The notes under the pieces were generated by a model. That model did no database searches, had not been told where the DNA came from, and worked only from the letters and a program-made list of their open reading frames with translations. A stretch of 64,000 bases of DNA, taken from positions 4,972,501 to 5,036,500 of the forward strand of contig CM028925.1 of NCBI GenBank assembly GCA_016801845.1. The letters run 5' to 3'. The translations under genes and the position numbers were made by a program. Origin of the DNA: Polydactylus sextarius. Its lineage: Eukaryota > Chordata > Actinopteri > Polynemidae. Positions 1-11,005 of this stretch are shown here, one piece after another. The number at the start of each line of letters is the position of its first letter. The stretch's first letter is position 1.

Positions 1-304
1 AATTACGCACATATACAGAAAAACAATGTATATACACATGTATATATCTATAAAATATTAAATATAAAAATATGTAATAATAACAAAATATAAATGTCAA
101 TGTTTTTGTTGTCAAAGTAAAAAAAGGAAATATCTTTTGCTTTCACTGTTATATACACAATTTATCTGTTAATATGTTCATACATTAGTCTGTACACATT
201 CATGTTTTATATATATTGTATATTTATGTGTGTTTATAAATCTTTTGGTTGCCAAATTTGTAGAAAACATTAAAAAAATAGAAAATATCTATATATCTAT
301 AATT

Positions 305-336
<32 letters not shown>

Positions 337-409
337 TATTTTCTATATCAATAAATTATCTATAAGATATCTTTTAACATCAAGGAGTCACACACACGTA
401 TGTATCTAC

Positions 410-576
410 CTGAGGAGTGTGTGCGGTGCGGCAGGTAGGCGGTGGGGGGGTAAGGTGTGTGTCGCCCGGAGTAACTGTGGTGTTTGTAACCGTGGTGATG
501 ATGGGACGTCAGCGGCAAGCTGCTGCCATAAGGGAAAGAGGCCCCGCCCCCTCCGGCCGAGCACAGAGACCAGCCT

Positions 577-637
<61 letters not shown>

Positions 638-1913
638 ATAACTTTAACATCGTGAAAACACAGACACACTTTACATTTCATCAAGTTCATGAATCAAAAC
701 ACATTAAAGTTTCGTCTCTACTTTGTACTGCCTTTTATATTTTACATCAACAAAAAGTGTTTTAATTAAGCTTAAGTGTGATTTTTTTCTGAATTAATTA
801 ATTCTCAATCAATTTATTTTAAACAGTGATAGTGTAAGGTACTATATTATTTTTCCATCCATCCATTTTCTACCCTATTTATCCTGTACTTGGGGTCATG
901 GGGGACTAGAGCCTATCCCAGCTGCTCACAGGCGAAGGCAGGGTAAACCCTGGACGGTTGCCAGCTCGTCACAGGGCTACATATAGACGAACAACACTTA
1001 TAGATGAACAACAATTCACACTCACATCCACACCTACGGGCAATTTATTAAGCAGTATGTTCAATTCACCTATCCCCAATGTTGCATGTTTTTGGCAGTG
1101 GGAGGAAACTGGAGCTCCTGGAGGAAACCCACCCGTGCCACCCTATATTATTTTTAATTATTACAATTAAATACAATTGAATATATTTTAAGATGTAAAT
1201 ACATAGTGAACATATCTCTCTTAAAGTGTTAAATATTGAACATAACATACAGATAATATGTTGTGTGTGTGTCTTGTTTAAACACAAAAAAAAAAAAACA
1301 TTTTTCCAAGTGGATTTATTCATTCACGACTGTGAATAATTATTTCAAGTTTTCAAGTGAAAAAGTTTCAGTTTCAGGTCGACGTTAAACTGCAGAGAAG
1401 AAGTTTTTACTGACTCACAGGGCTGGATCCCTGAGACACGACCCTCCGACGACTCTGATAAACCTCGCCCCCCTGGGTTCCTGAGGAGGAGAAATTAAAT
1501 CAGAGGACAGGCTGTGTGTACGTGTGCATGCGTGTTTGTGTGTGTGCGCCCATGTGTGTGTGTGCGATTTCAATCTCACTTCACACCTTTTCTCAAAACA
1601 AGCGCGACAGTAGAGCTGATAATGACTCTCTGATCGCCTGCTAACGCTAACTTCCTGTGTTATCATGGTGAGAAATGGAAAGTGCTAAGTGTCTGCTAAC
1701 TGCTTCGTAAAATGTCAATGTAGTAAAAGACTGACAGCACAAAAACCTTAGTTTAAAATGTGTCAGTTGTGCATCAGCTAAGACTTGTCGGTGTTAACGT
1801 TGTACCTCTCTTTGGCATCCAGAAAGGCTTTAGCAAACGGGTTGTACTTTATCTTTAGAGCAGTGATCTGCAAAAGTAACACACAGCACCGGAAAGATTA
1901 TTATGATGTAAAT

Positions 1914-1946
<33 letters not shown>

Positions 1947-4900
1947 TTGTACCTCTTCATTCTGGTAGGCGGTGACGGCGATGAACTGAGTTTCTTTGAA
2001 GGAAATGTTGGAAACCAGACGATGGCGAGAGCCGACGCACACGATGTGGAGCTGAGGCTCATACTTATGGAGCGAGTTCAACATGATCTGAACACAGAGA
2101 GAAAGAGAGAGATGTCTGTCTATGGTTCATGTCTGTCCACACCTGTCTACATGAGTCACACCTGTCTGTGTTTAACCCGCACCCTCCTCTCTGTGGTTCT
2201 GACTCGTTGGAGAAACAAAAACCAGATCCAGCGTGTTATGTGATTATGTGTGTGTCAGTCTGCAGAGAGCTGATGGAGTGGAGCCATCTTTGTCTTTGGC
2301 CCAAAACACTCTTTTACCCCCCTCAACCCACCCCCTCCATCCACCTTCTCCCCCTTGCTAACGAGGCCCAATTAACCAATCCGAGTCCTCTAGGCAGACT
2401 CACAAAAACAAACTGTTTTCTATTCAGATTGAGAGGCTGGCTTCACATCTGACCCCCACTCTGTGTGTGTGTGTGCGTATGTGTGTGTTTACCCTGGCAG
2501 TGCCCACATTAGCTGGAGTGTGTGTGGGCTCTTTTTGAATATAGTTTACCTCTCTCTCTCTCTCTCTCGTCCATCTGAAGCATGATGGGTAAATTAATTT
2601 CCCAGTAAAAAACATAATTACCATAATGTACAAATAAGCTGAGCAATTATTTCATTATGGCTGAGCTCTGTGTTCCAGCTCTGCATTACTGCCCAGTGTG
2701 TGTGTCAGGTTTGGACACAGATAATGGGGTAAATATAAACAACATTATTGCCAATTTTGTAGTGCTGCACATGTGTGTGTGCATGTGTGTGTGAAGGCCT
2801 CTCTGAGTGGTGAACGGCTCTCGACAGGAAGTGCATTAAACTGCCGCTGGCCAATTAAGAGCTGTTTATCCCGTTCCCGTGGTTACAAGGGGGCGAGCAG
2901 GTGAAGTGAGCGAGAAGAGGGACTGAAGTGGCTAATTAGAGGTGGTAGTCTCTTGCCCACTTCAATTTAATACAGAGAAGGAGAGAGAGAGAGAGAGAGA
3001 GACGAAAGTGGAAGAGATGGAAAGAAGCTATTGACATGAAGAGCAGGATAATGGACCAAAGAAGAAGAAGAGGAGCACAAAGTACATAAATAAGAAAATG
3101 AAGAAGAGAAAGAGGAGTGGGAAAAAAAGACGATGACAAAGAGTAAAGATGAAAAAATGAATGATGAGAAAGAAACAAAAGAAAAAACAAAAGTTTCCAG
3201 CTACGCCCGAGATGACTTGCTGCTCTAATGTAGAGTTGCTGTGACAACGGTGACGCCACAACGTGGTTGACGGCCCGAAACTCTCGAAAGTCAGCCACCA
3301 GTTTTGATATATGTCTAGATACAGCTGGGGTTTCCATGGTTACAGTATAAACTTATTTCTTTAAGTTGCAGTTGGCCTGAATGCGCCGCAGATGTGATGC
3401 TGCTCCTTTACAATAAGTGATTGATGCTGGTGCCAAACAGCCTCAAGATGTGTTTTGAATGGCCGTCGCTTATCAAATCGCTGTGGCGTCATTGTTCAGT
3501 GGAGTTAGAATAACTTAAAGGTGCATTATGCCAAGACTGATCGCTTTCTTCTTTACGAAGCTCTGCCTACAGTCTCAGATTAAAGCAAGATGCATAGCAA
3601 GATGTTTAATTTAAAAAAAACAGAGGTGAACTGAACACCTGGTTGCCTTATGATTACTTATAATGCTTTTTTAAATGGGCAGGGTTAATATAAACATTGG
3701 CGCTGATTGGGTACCTGCTAGAACACACCTACCAAACGGGACAAGACTACTTTAAAACCCTGTTGCATTTCATTGCACAATGTTGTGCTGCTGAACTCTT
3801 GAAAGTGTTTTTTTTTTTTTTTTGCCAAAAGATGGTGGGGGCAGACGTAACTTAACTTAAATATTCTGCATAGTTCACCTTTAATGTTATAGCGTTCAAC
3901 CTTAGTGTGAATGAGCTCACCTGTCCTCCTCCGTTCACCTTGTTGGTGAGTTTAACTTTGTTAAAGGTCACGGCCGCTTTCATCCAGTGGGCGCCAAAGT
4001 TGGGCGAGTCGGGGTGAATGTAGATGCCTCCGTGGCCCCGCCCCTCACTGCGGCCTTCAGCCCGGCCGGCTGCGACCCACTCCCCGTTCACAAACTTCCA
4101 GCGGCAGCCGTCGGCGGGCACAAAATCCAGCAAGAAGGAGTACATGGAGCTGGGGTCCAGACCGGAGACGCTGACTTTCAGCACTGGGAACATGCGGCTG
4201 CAAGAGAAGAGAACTTTGGTTCACACGTCCAGGTCTCAGTTTTCTTTTTGAACTTCTGAACAGGCTCCTTTACTCAATCAAGCACTGATTATCCTGAATA
4301 CCCTGATGTTCCTCAGGGAAGCATCCTTCCCTGAGGAAGATTTGATACAATCTGTATGCTGATGATACACTGCTGTACATCTATGTTTCCCTGAATAACC
4401 ACAACAAAAAGCAGTTTAAACTGAACCCAAAGCAGCAAGAAGAATTTTTTCTACCTTCTTCTTGTTTACACTGCCAGATGCAATTTGGGGGAGCTGGTCT
4501 ATGAAAGTCTGACCTTAAATGAGATGGTCTACCTTGCAGAGAATTTGCTATTTACTTACTCTACAAATTTACTTCCCTAGCAGATTTACTTTACAACCTA
4601 TCCTTTTTGGCAATAGTGCCTATACGTTTGCTGCAACTTCTAAAATGAGACAGTCTATAATCTGTTTCCCTCTTCACTGTACTAAAACCACAGCTAGATC
4701 AAAAATGCTGCAGTCATAGCAGTGACACTTCTTACGCTTATGTGTCTGGACACTGGAAGAACAAACTCTGTTCAGTTTAAGTTTAACTGTGTCATATCTA
4801 TCTGCATATAAACGTGGTGCAGCAGGAGCCAGAAGTTTAAACACAGGATAAAAATTTTGAATATTTCCTTTTTAAGTTTTCATCGTGGTGAAGCTGCATT

Positions 4901-5594
4901 CAGACAAACAGGGCGCTCTTCATCAGTGGCAGCAGCTGAAGTGGCGTTCTGCAGGTGTGAATGGAGTGTTTGCCCACGGCAGGGCGCGACTGGTCAGCGT
5001 GCCTCGGCTCTCCGCCAGAGAGAAAATAAATAAAACACACATATGGGCAACGTTAACGGCTGTGGTTGAGACTGATGCATAACCTCCCATAACATGATCA
5101 CTGATCTGAGCTTCACACACACTCACAAACAAAGAAAACACACACGCAAAAGACAAGTTGCTTTTGTTCCTTGACTCAAAAAACACAAGACTGATATGGT
5201 GTCTGCAGCTCAGAGGTCAAGAGGTCAAACTGACCACCTGAGGAAGTTTGTTGAGCCAAAAACCAAAACTGTTCATGATGAGTCGTGGTTACCGTCCGTT
5301 CTTAGTGACGATCATCTCATTGGTGATGTGCTGAAACTTCCTCCACAGCTCAGCATCCTCCAGCGTCACCCTCAGCTCCCTCTCCGTCGGGTCGCCTTTC
5401 TCCCGTCCGGCCTGCATCTCGCTCTCCACCGCGCTCAGCAGCCGCGACATGCAGTGCTCGGCCGAGCTGGGGTTGCACCCCATCCCGCCGTTGCTGTTGC
5501 GTACGGTGGTGGTGACAACAGCTGTTGTACAGGTCTGGCCTGCTGACGAGACAGAACCAGACTCCCCATCCTCCTGTAAACCCTCCACCTTCAT
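410..5594 (-). CDS. tbx19: T-box transcription factor, tbx19-like (3' end outside window)
   Basis: DNA-binding transcription factor of the brachyury/TBX19 group; in mammals TBX19 (TPIT) drives pituitary POMC expression. Six coding exons are visible on the minus strand: 5293-5594, 3921-4197, 1953-2087, 1806-1867, 1419-1480 and 410-574. They give about 334 residues with consistent phases; human TBX19 has 448, so the C-terminal exons lie beyond position 1. The T-box spans roughly residues 75-260, with LTNEMIVTKNGR-type, MFPVLKVSVSGLDP, YIHPDSPNFGAHWMK and TQFIAVTAYQNEE motifs. TBX19 is preferred over TBXT because of the REKGDPTE and FVPAD stretches, the HIV-VGS-HR-VSN stretch, and a YSG-RHTPYPPTAYLPHR stretch resembling TBX19. 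The basic-glycine insert AEGRSEGRGHGG is longer than in mammals. The ATG directly follows a TCTCTAG acceptor, so a leader exon is likely; a good donor at 7790-7791 is one candidate. A paralogous tbxt copy is the main alternative. Confidence 0.85.
578..635. repeat. (CA)n microsatellite at a tbx19 splice acceptor
   Basis: About 29 CA units on the plus strand. On the tbx19 strand this reads (TG)n and ends directly at the CAG acceptor of exon 410-574, taking the place of a normal polypyrimidine tract. Confidence 0.95.
851..1146. mobile_element. Degenerate dispersed teleost repeat
   Basis: It starts with a CCATCCATCCATTTTCTACC-like head. The body has GAGCCTATCCCAGCT, ACACCTACGGGCAATTTA-like and GTGGGAGGAAACTGGAG segments. 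I recognise this arrangement as a very common non-coding repeat of fish genomes. The copy is worn, with internal deletions, and lies in the intron between the last two visible tbx19 exons. I cannot assign the family without a repeat library. Confidence 0.6.
2961..3190 (+). repeat. Purine-rich (GA) tract in tbx19 intron
   Basis: A roughly 230-base stretch that is almost all A and G on the plus strand. It includes a pure (GA)n run near 2984-3002 and GAAGAAGAA runs further on. It lies in the intron between the second and third coding exons of tbx19. The open frames on its other strand are low-complexity artefacts. Confidence 0.7.
3515..3884. mobile_element. MITE-like element with TTAA ends
   Basis: The ends are imperfect inverted repeats of about 17 bp: TTAAAGGTGCATTATGC at 3515-3531 and GCATAGTTCACCTTTAA at 3868-3884. 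TTAA on both outer edges fits a piggyBac-type target site. The interior is non-coding. It sits in a tbx19 intron, 36 bases from the T-box exon that begins at 3921 on the plus coordinate. Confidence 0.55.
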
Positions 5595-5707
5595 CTAGAG
5601 ACACAAAGACATCAAATGAAAATACTTAAAGTCACACCAGTGAGGGTGAACCATTGTCAAACTGGTTGATCTGAAATCTCAGTGACGTCATTAACTGCTG
5701 GGTAAAA

Positions 5708-5915
5708 ACCAGTGTTGTAGAAGTACAGATACTCGACCAAAAAATTACTTTGGTAGATGTTCAAGTCATTGTCATTGATAAGTAATCTATCATTAAATAT
5801 ACTCAAGTAATGAAAGTAAAAGTACAAGTACAAGAGCCTATAACAATTTTTATAGAGCCTGAATAAAAGTACAAAAGCTGTTCTTTTTTCTCCCCCCAAA
5901 AATTCTGCTTGTTAT

Positions 5916-5977
<62 letters not shown>

Positions 5978-6190
5978 GCTCCATCCATCCACCCTTTAAG
6001 ATGAAGCCTAAATCAACCCTCAGGCATGGTTTTGATAGTCCAAACAGTCTCAGGCAGACTCATAAAAAGTATAAGTATGTAATTAAGTTAGGAAACATAG
6101 TGAAGTATAGTACAGATACTCCCAAAACATACTTACTTTAGTACAGCAGTTAAGTTTATGTTTATTATTTCATTACTATACATCACTGGT
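5708..6190. mobile_element. MITE-like teleost repeat with inverted ends
   Basis: The left end ACCAGTGTTGTAGA and right end TATACATCACTGGT are near-perfect inverted copies (12 of 14 bases). The body has AAGTACAGATACT and AAAGTACAAGTACAAG stretches typical of a widespread fish repeat, plus an (AT)n microsatellite at about 5917-5969. No coding capacity. Confidence 0.6.
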
Positions 6191-7041
6191 AAAGACGTCC
6201 CATCACCAAATCAGTCGATATATTACACTTCATAAGAACTCATCAGAACCAGTGGGTGGATTTTTGGAAAGGTCACATGTTTCTATCATGATCCAATGCC
6301 TCTGATTGACAATTAACTAATTTTTTTTGGAAACGCCAACAGTGTCCAAATGTCTGCGTATAATACCGTGGGTAAAAGAGGCTCTGGCTTTTACCATTTT
6401 TTTTTTTTTTTAAATAAAGCTTCAGTGAAGAATTAACTTTAAACAAGTCGTCCTCTGATGGACTCATTTTTTTTTTTTTTTTTTTTTTTACCACATTGTC
6501 ATCTTTAATTGTTCCCTTGAATTTATCTTTGAGTTGAATCAAACCAACTTTTTCCAACTTGTCAGGGTGATTTTTTTTTTTGTCGTATGTTTCAGGACAC
6601 CCACCACAGCTCAGCCTCATCTTAGAGAAGACGCTGTAATTTGTAAGACACAAACCTGCTCATCCCGACGCCGATGCTGTTTTTTTTTTTTTTTTGTGTT
6701 GAATTAAAAGCCGAGCATCTGTGTTTCAGTTTCAGACCAGCTGATGAAAATAAATCACTAAAAATAAATATATAATGGAAAAATATACATATTTTCCCCA
6801 AAAAACTTCTGCAAATGTTGGGATTTATAACAAAATTATGAGTCAAATTACATTTTGATTGAAGCTACATCACAATGATTTCTACATTTTTCTTGATCAC
6901 AGTTTTGTCCTGACATCCAGTGTAAAATCCTCCGTTGATGTGTGAGTTCTAGACCCGAGTTATGTGACAATTTTTCTTCGGGATTAAATCAATCGGTTTC
7001 CCTTTTGACTGAAAAGCTCCTGTCCTGTCGTGTGATTTCTA

Positions 7042-7148
7042 AATTTTCTAGTATTTGACCGGACACAAAGACAAACTCACACACTTCCTTTACAAATACA
7101 TCGATGTGTGTGAGTTTGTTTTTGTGTCAGGTCAAATACCAGAAAATT
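7042..7148. repeat. Long imperfect hairpin
   Basis: Arms 7042-7084 and 7106-7148 are inverted copies over about 43 bases with a few mismatches, separated by about 21 bases. The core includes GTATTTGACC/GGTCAAATAC and AAACTCACACAC/GTGTGTGAGTTT. It could be a small foldback element or a transcribed stem-loop. Confidence 0.65.
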
Positions 7149-8009
7149 ACTAGAAAAATTCAGACTCTGTATTTACCAGCCGATGTCTGAATGTGATTAA
7201 AACACAAAACAAACAAAAACAATTACATTAATTTAATTGATTTGTTCATGTAATGATTCTTTCACTTCATAACATTTATTCTAATTAAATTATAAAGTTA
7301 TATTTTATTGAATATAATTAATTAATATAAAATACTATATTAATCAAATAATAATATTAATCCATGGGAATTTCTTTAAACACATACACACACACAAAAA
7401 CAATTTCTTTTTGTGTTTTTTGATTATTTCTTATTTCTAATAACTCTCCTGATTTTATTTCTTATATTATGGAATATGTGAATATGTGTAAATGTCAACA
7501 TGACATAGTTGCCTTTCTTTTTATTTTATTTTTTTTCACATATTAATTAAATAATTAGCCGTGGTCTCCTGGAGCCAACAATGATGAACGAGTTTAAATT
7601 TATGTATTTTAATGACATAAAGAGGCTCATTTTCAAAATGATAATAATATAAATCCAGGTAAAACATTTCAAAAGCAAAACAAAATTAGAATCCAAAAGG
7701 AAATAAATTAAACACAGAATATAAAAATAAAGCAGTGATGTATTCTACATTAAAACAATAATATAAAAATGTTTTGGGTGAAATAAACTTACCTGTGACT
7801 CAGAAGCTGCACAGGTGAAATAATCCAAACACTAAAATAGAGCAAGTGTTAATGACAAATAACTGATAGTCGTTAATTAATTAACTAATTGATCAAGGGT
7901 CTTTCTGCTTTGTGAGGTGAAGCCGCTCGTCTCCAACTGAGCACATGACAGACATACAGAGGACGGTTCAACTACACCTCGCTCTACCACACTCTCTCTC
8001 CTCCTATTA

Positions 8010-8015
8010 GTGACT

Positions 8016-8063
<48 letters not shown>
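8010..8063. repeat. (CA)n microsatellite
   Basis: An uninterrupted run of about 26 CA units in the gap between tbx19 and sft2d2. The open frames across it are artefacts of the repeat. Confidence 0.95.
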
Positions 8064-8065
<2 letters not shown>

Positions 8066-11005
8066 AACAAAGGCTCACTTTTGTCCTGTGTTTTACGGTT
8101 CTTTATTTCTTTCGTTTTTGAAACTGATCAAAAATCCACAAAAACAAAACTTCAAACTCAACAAGGTTCCTCCTGTTTTTTGGGAGGTCACAGTCAAATA
8201 TGGACAACACACAACTTTTGTTCATGTGAACAAAGAAAACCTGAAAAAAAGCAGCAAAAAAAAAAAATTATTTATTTATTTTTTAAAAATTAAATCCACC
8301 CAAACCGTAGAGAGATCACTGGCTGTAAATAAAAACGACCAATACGACGCTATCGACCAATTACTTAGTCAGTCTAGATCCTCCAATCAAGACAACTCTG
8401 ATTTTATGACATCAAACGGATCATGAAACATTTAAGACTTAACCTGTGTTTGTAGTCTGTTGCATCCAACCAGCCACCAGGGGGCAGTGCGGATGTTTTG
8501 AGACTTCACTTTTTAGAGCGCTGTTTTGTCGGCCATCTTTACTTTCAGCCTGGAAAAACTGATGAGGAAAAAAAAAACCTTGACAAAGCAGCAAATTAAC
8601 AAATATTGTTGTGTTTTGACATGGCTAAATTAAGTAAAATATAAGTGTGGAAAAAAAATAAATAAAAAACCGCCAAAGTGTTTATTGTGGGTATTTCTGA
8701 ACCAGTGAACTACAGTGAAACATCATCCAAGTTCCTACAAGTATATTCTTTCAGTCTCATATGACCCTCATGGGGCACCATACGTTTTGAGAAAAGGTCA
8801 ATCATCCATTTCCTGTTGGGAATAATCACTACGTAAACGACCAACGTTTATATGGAAGCACGTGTTTTCAAAGTCAAACAAAAACCACAATTCGCTGTTT
8901 GCAGATCTGACTAAAACAATTAAAAACAAAAGCAGATAGGTCACGGTGACGTCTTCTCCTCCTGCAGGTTAAATGTCATATGACCACACTGAAGAAAAAC
9001 ACCATAAGCTGTTCAGAGCAGCATGTAATGGAGAATAGGTCAGAACATCTGGAAACACACACGGCGACACTCGATATCCAGCCGACTGAGTGTTTTAATC
9101 AGCGGCGGCGGGCGCAGAGATTACAGGCTTTAGAGACTTAACAGGCATAAAGACGATGAAGGAGGGAGGCAGGTAAACACACCGAATCCACACCGCTCGG
9201 ATCTGATGTGATCGAAGCCAAGAGAGAGCGCCAGGTTGGTGTTCATTCACAATTCAACCAATTTCTTTCTTTCAGACACAAACGTTTATTTAAATTGTTC
9301 TGGTGAAAACAGTGAAATCATTACAGTGCAGAGACAGGAAACAAAAACCGAGGTCGGTCACAACACGAGACCTTCCTCAACCACAACGGATGCCATTGTG
9401 GTAACACGGTGGAGGAGGAGGGACCAACACACAGGAAGTCAAACGGTGCATGTTGTAGGTTTGATTTGAGGCAAACCGAAGCTCAGTTCAGTGAAACGGA
9501 CCGTTAGAACCGGCAGAAGAACCGGAGTGGATCGGTGTTTTCAGACCAGGAAGTTGATGTTTAAACAACATTTACCACAAGCTGCTAGGAGTCAGAACGT
9601 AGATTGATCTTATTCTCTAAGACAAGTGTCGTCCACTAATCGGAAAAAAACGGAGGTTCGATTCCTGGCTACACCAGACAAGATACTAAAAAACTGTAGT
9701 GTAAAGATGACGGGAAAATAATAAATACAGCTAATTTGTGAATACGACGCGACCTGACAACCTCACACACTTGTTGCAGCGACTCACCCCAACCTGTAGG
9801 GGGCGGTTCACGACTTTTCAAGACAAACACAAAAAGCAAACTCAAAGTAGAAAACATAAATTCTTTTAAATATTAATAATTTGTTAATGTTTGACCTGTA
9901 AGAACCGTATTTAAATGTGCATTTGTAAACCTTTGAAGCTCATGCAAAGGTTTATAACTCTGAAATGTTCCTGATTTTTTAACTTTACAATGTCCGGGCG
10001 ACACAACGTCTTTTTCATGATGAAATCAGTTATTAAAATAGTCTCAGATTCATTTTCTGCGCCTCACACATCTGGCTACAAGTCGTCGCAGCGACTCTGC
10101 CCAACTGTGATGTCACAGCGGCTGCAGACAGACCTGGCTGTGACATCACATCATCAACATGAATATGTAATAACTGGTTTATAACAGTGAGTCATGCAGC
10201 AGTTTTGTTCAAAAATCCATCACAAACACAAACACTGGTTTATATTTAGGAGAATTTCATTCATCTATTCTGTGGGTCTCATCTCATCTAAAGGTAATTT
10301 GTGTTGTTTTCAGGAGAGGGAGGAATAAAATAAACAGTCGAAAGAATATAAATATAATGTAACACTGAACATTAATAAACTTAAATCTGCATCTAACAGC
10401 TTTCTGTTATAAACCAGCTCTCCTCTGCTCATGTAAAGCACCTTGGGTGAAAGGCGCAAAATAAATGTGAGTTAGTCTTATTATTATTAGCTATTACACT
10501 GCACAGAGTTTGAATAAAATTGTGTCTGAGCTACATTAAAATATATAAAAATATAAATATCAGGTTCAGGCTGAATCCAGATCAGTGAAAAAATCAGACT
10601 AAAACTAAAAGTTTTAAGTTTTTTTTTTTTTGGTTAATTTGAAATGAGACGAACACAAATTAAGTTAAAATCTGATTCAAACTAATAAAGTGTTTTTTCA
10701 AATTAACTAAAATGAAATGAAATCAGGAAACTATAAAACGAACACTGATCCAGATCGAGTCTTCGTGTGGAGACAGGAAGTGAGTCCAGGTAAAAGTCCA
10801 GGTGCGACAGGAAACAGGAAGTGACACCAACTGTAAAGGAGGAGGACTGGTCTCCGTGGAGACCAGGTCCGACGTGGTTTTTTTTTTTTTTTTTGTGCGT
10901 TTTTGTTTTTTCTTTTCTTTTGAAGGCACCTCAGGGGTTGAAATGTTTAAGGCCTTGCTGCTGATTGGACATCCTGACGGGTCGGACAGGTGTGAGGGGG
11001 CGGGG

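Larger units (their letters stand above)
5595..11005. other. Intergenic region between tbx19 and sft2d2
   Basis: No convincing coding exon is visible. It contains a MITE-like element (5708-6190), several poly-T runs (6399-6411, 6466-6489, 6569-6580 and 6681-6695), a long hairpin (7042-7148), AT-rich DNA (7200-7780), a (CA)n tract (8010-8063) and a worn repeat tail with a CACCTTGGGTGAAAGGCGC motif near 10440-10470. The minus-strand donor at 7790-7791 could end a tbx19 leader exon. Part of 9,500-11,000 may be sft2d2 3' UTR, but no nearby polyadenylation signal decides this. Confidence 0.6.

Noticed and set aside
360..690. Long cysteine/valine-repeat proteins across the CA tract
   Set aside because: The (CV)n part is intron microsatellite; only 410-574 is a tbx19 exon, in one frame.
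2936..3337. Minus-strand hydrophobic protein across the purine-rich tract
   Set aside because: Phe/Leu/Ser richness follows directly from the GA-rich DNA; no splice or start support.
3987..4259. Plus-strand open frames across 3987-4259
   Set aside because: Shadow of the tbx19 T-box exon on the other strand.
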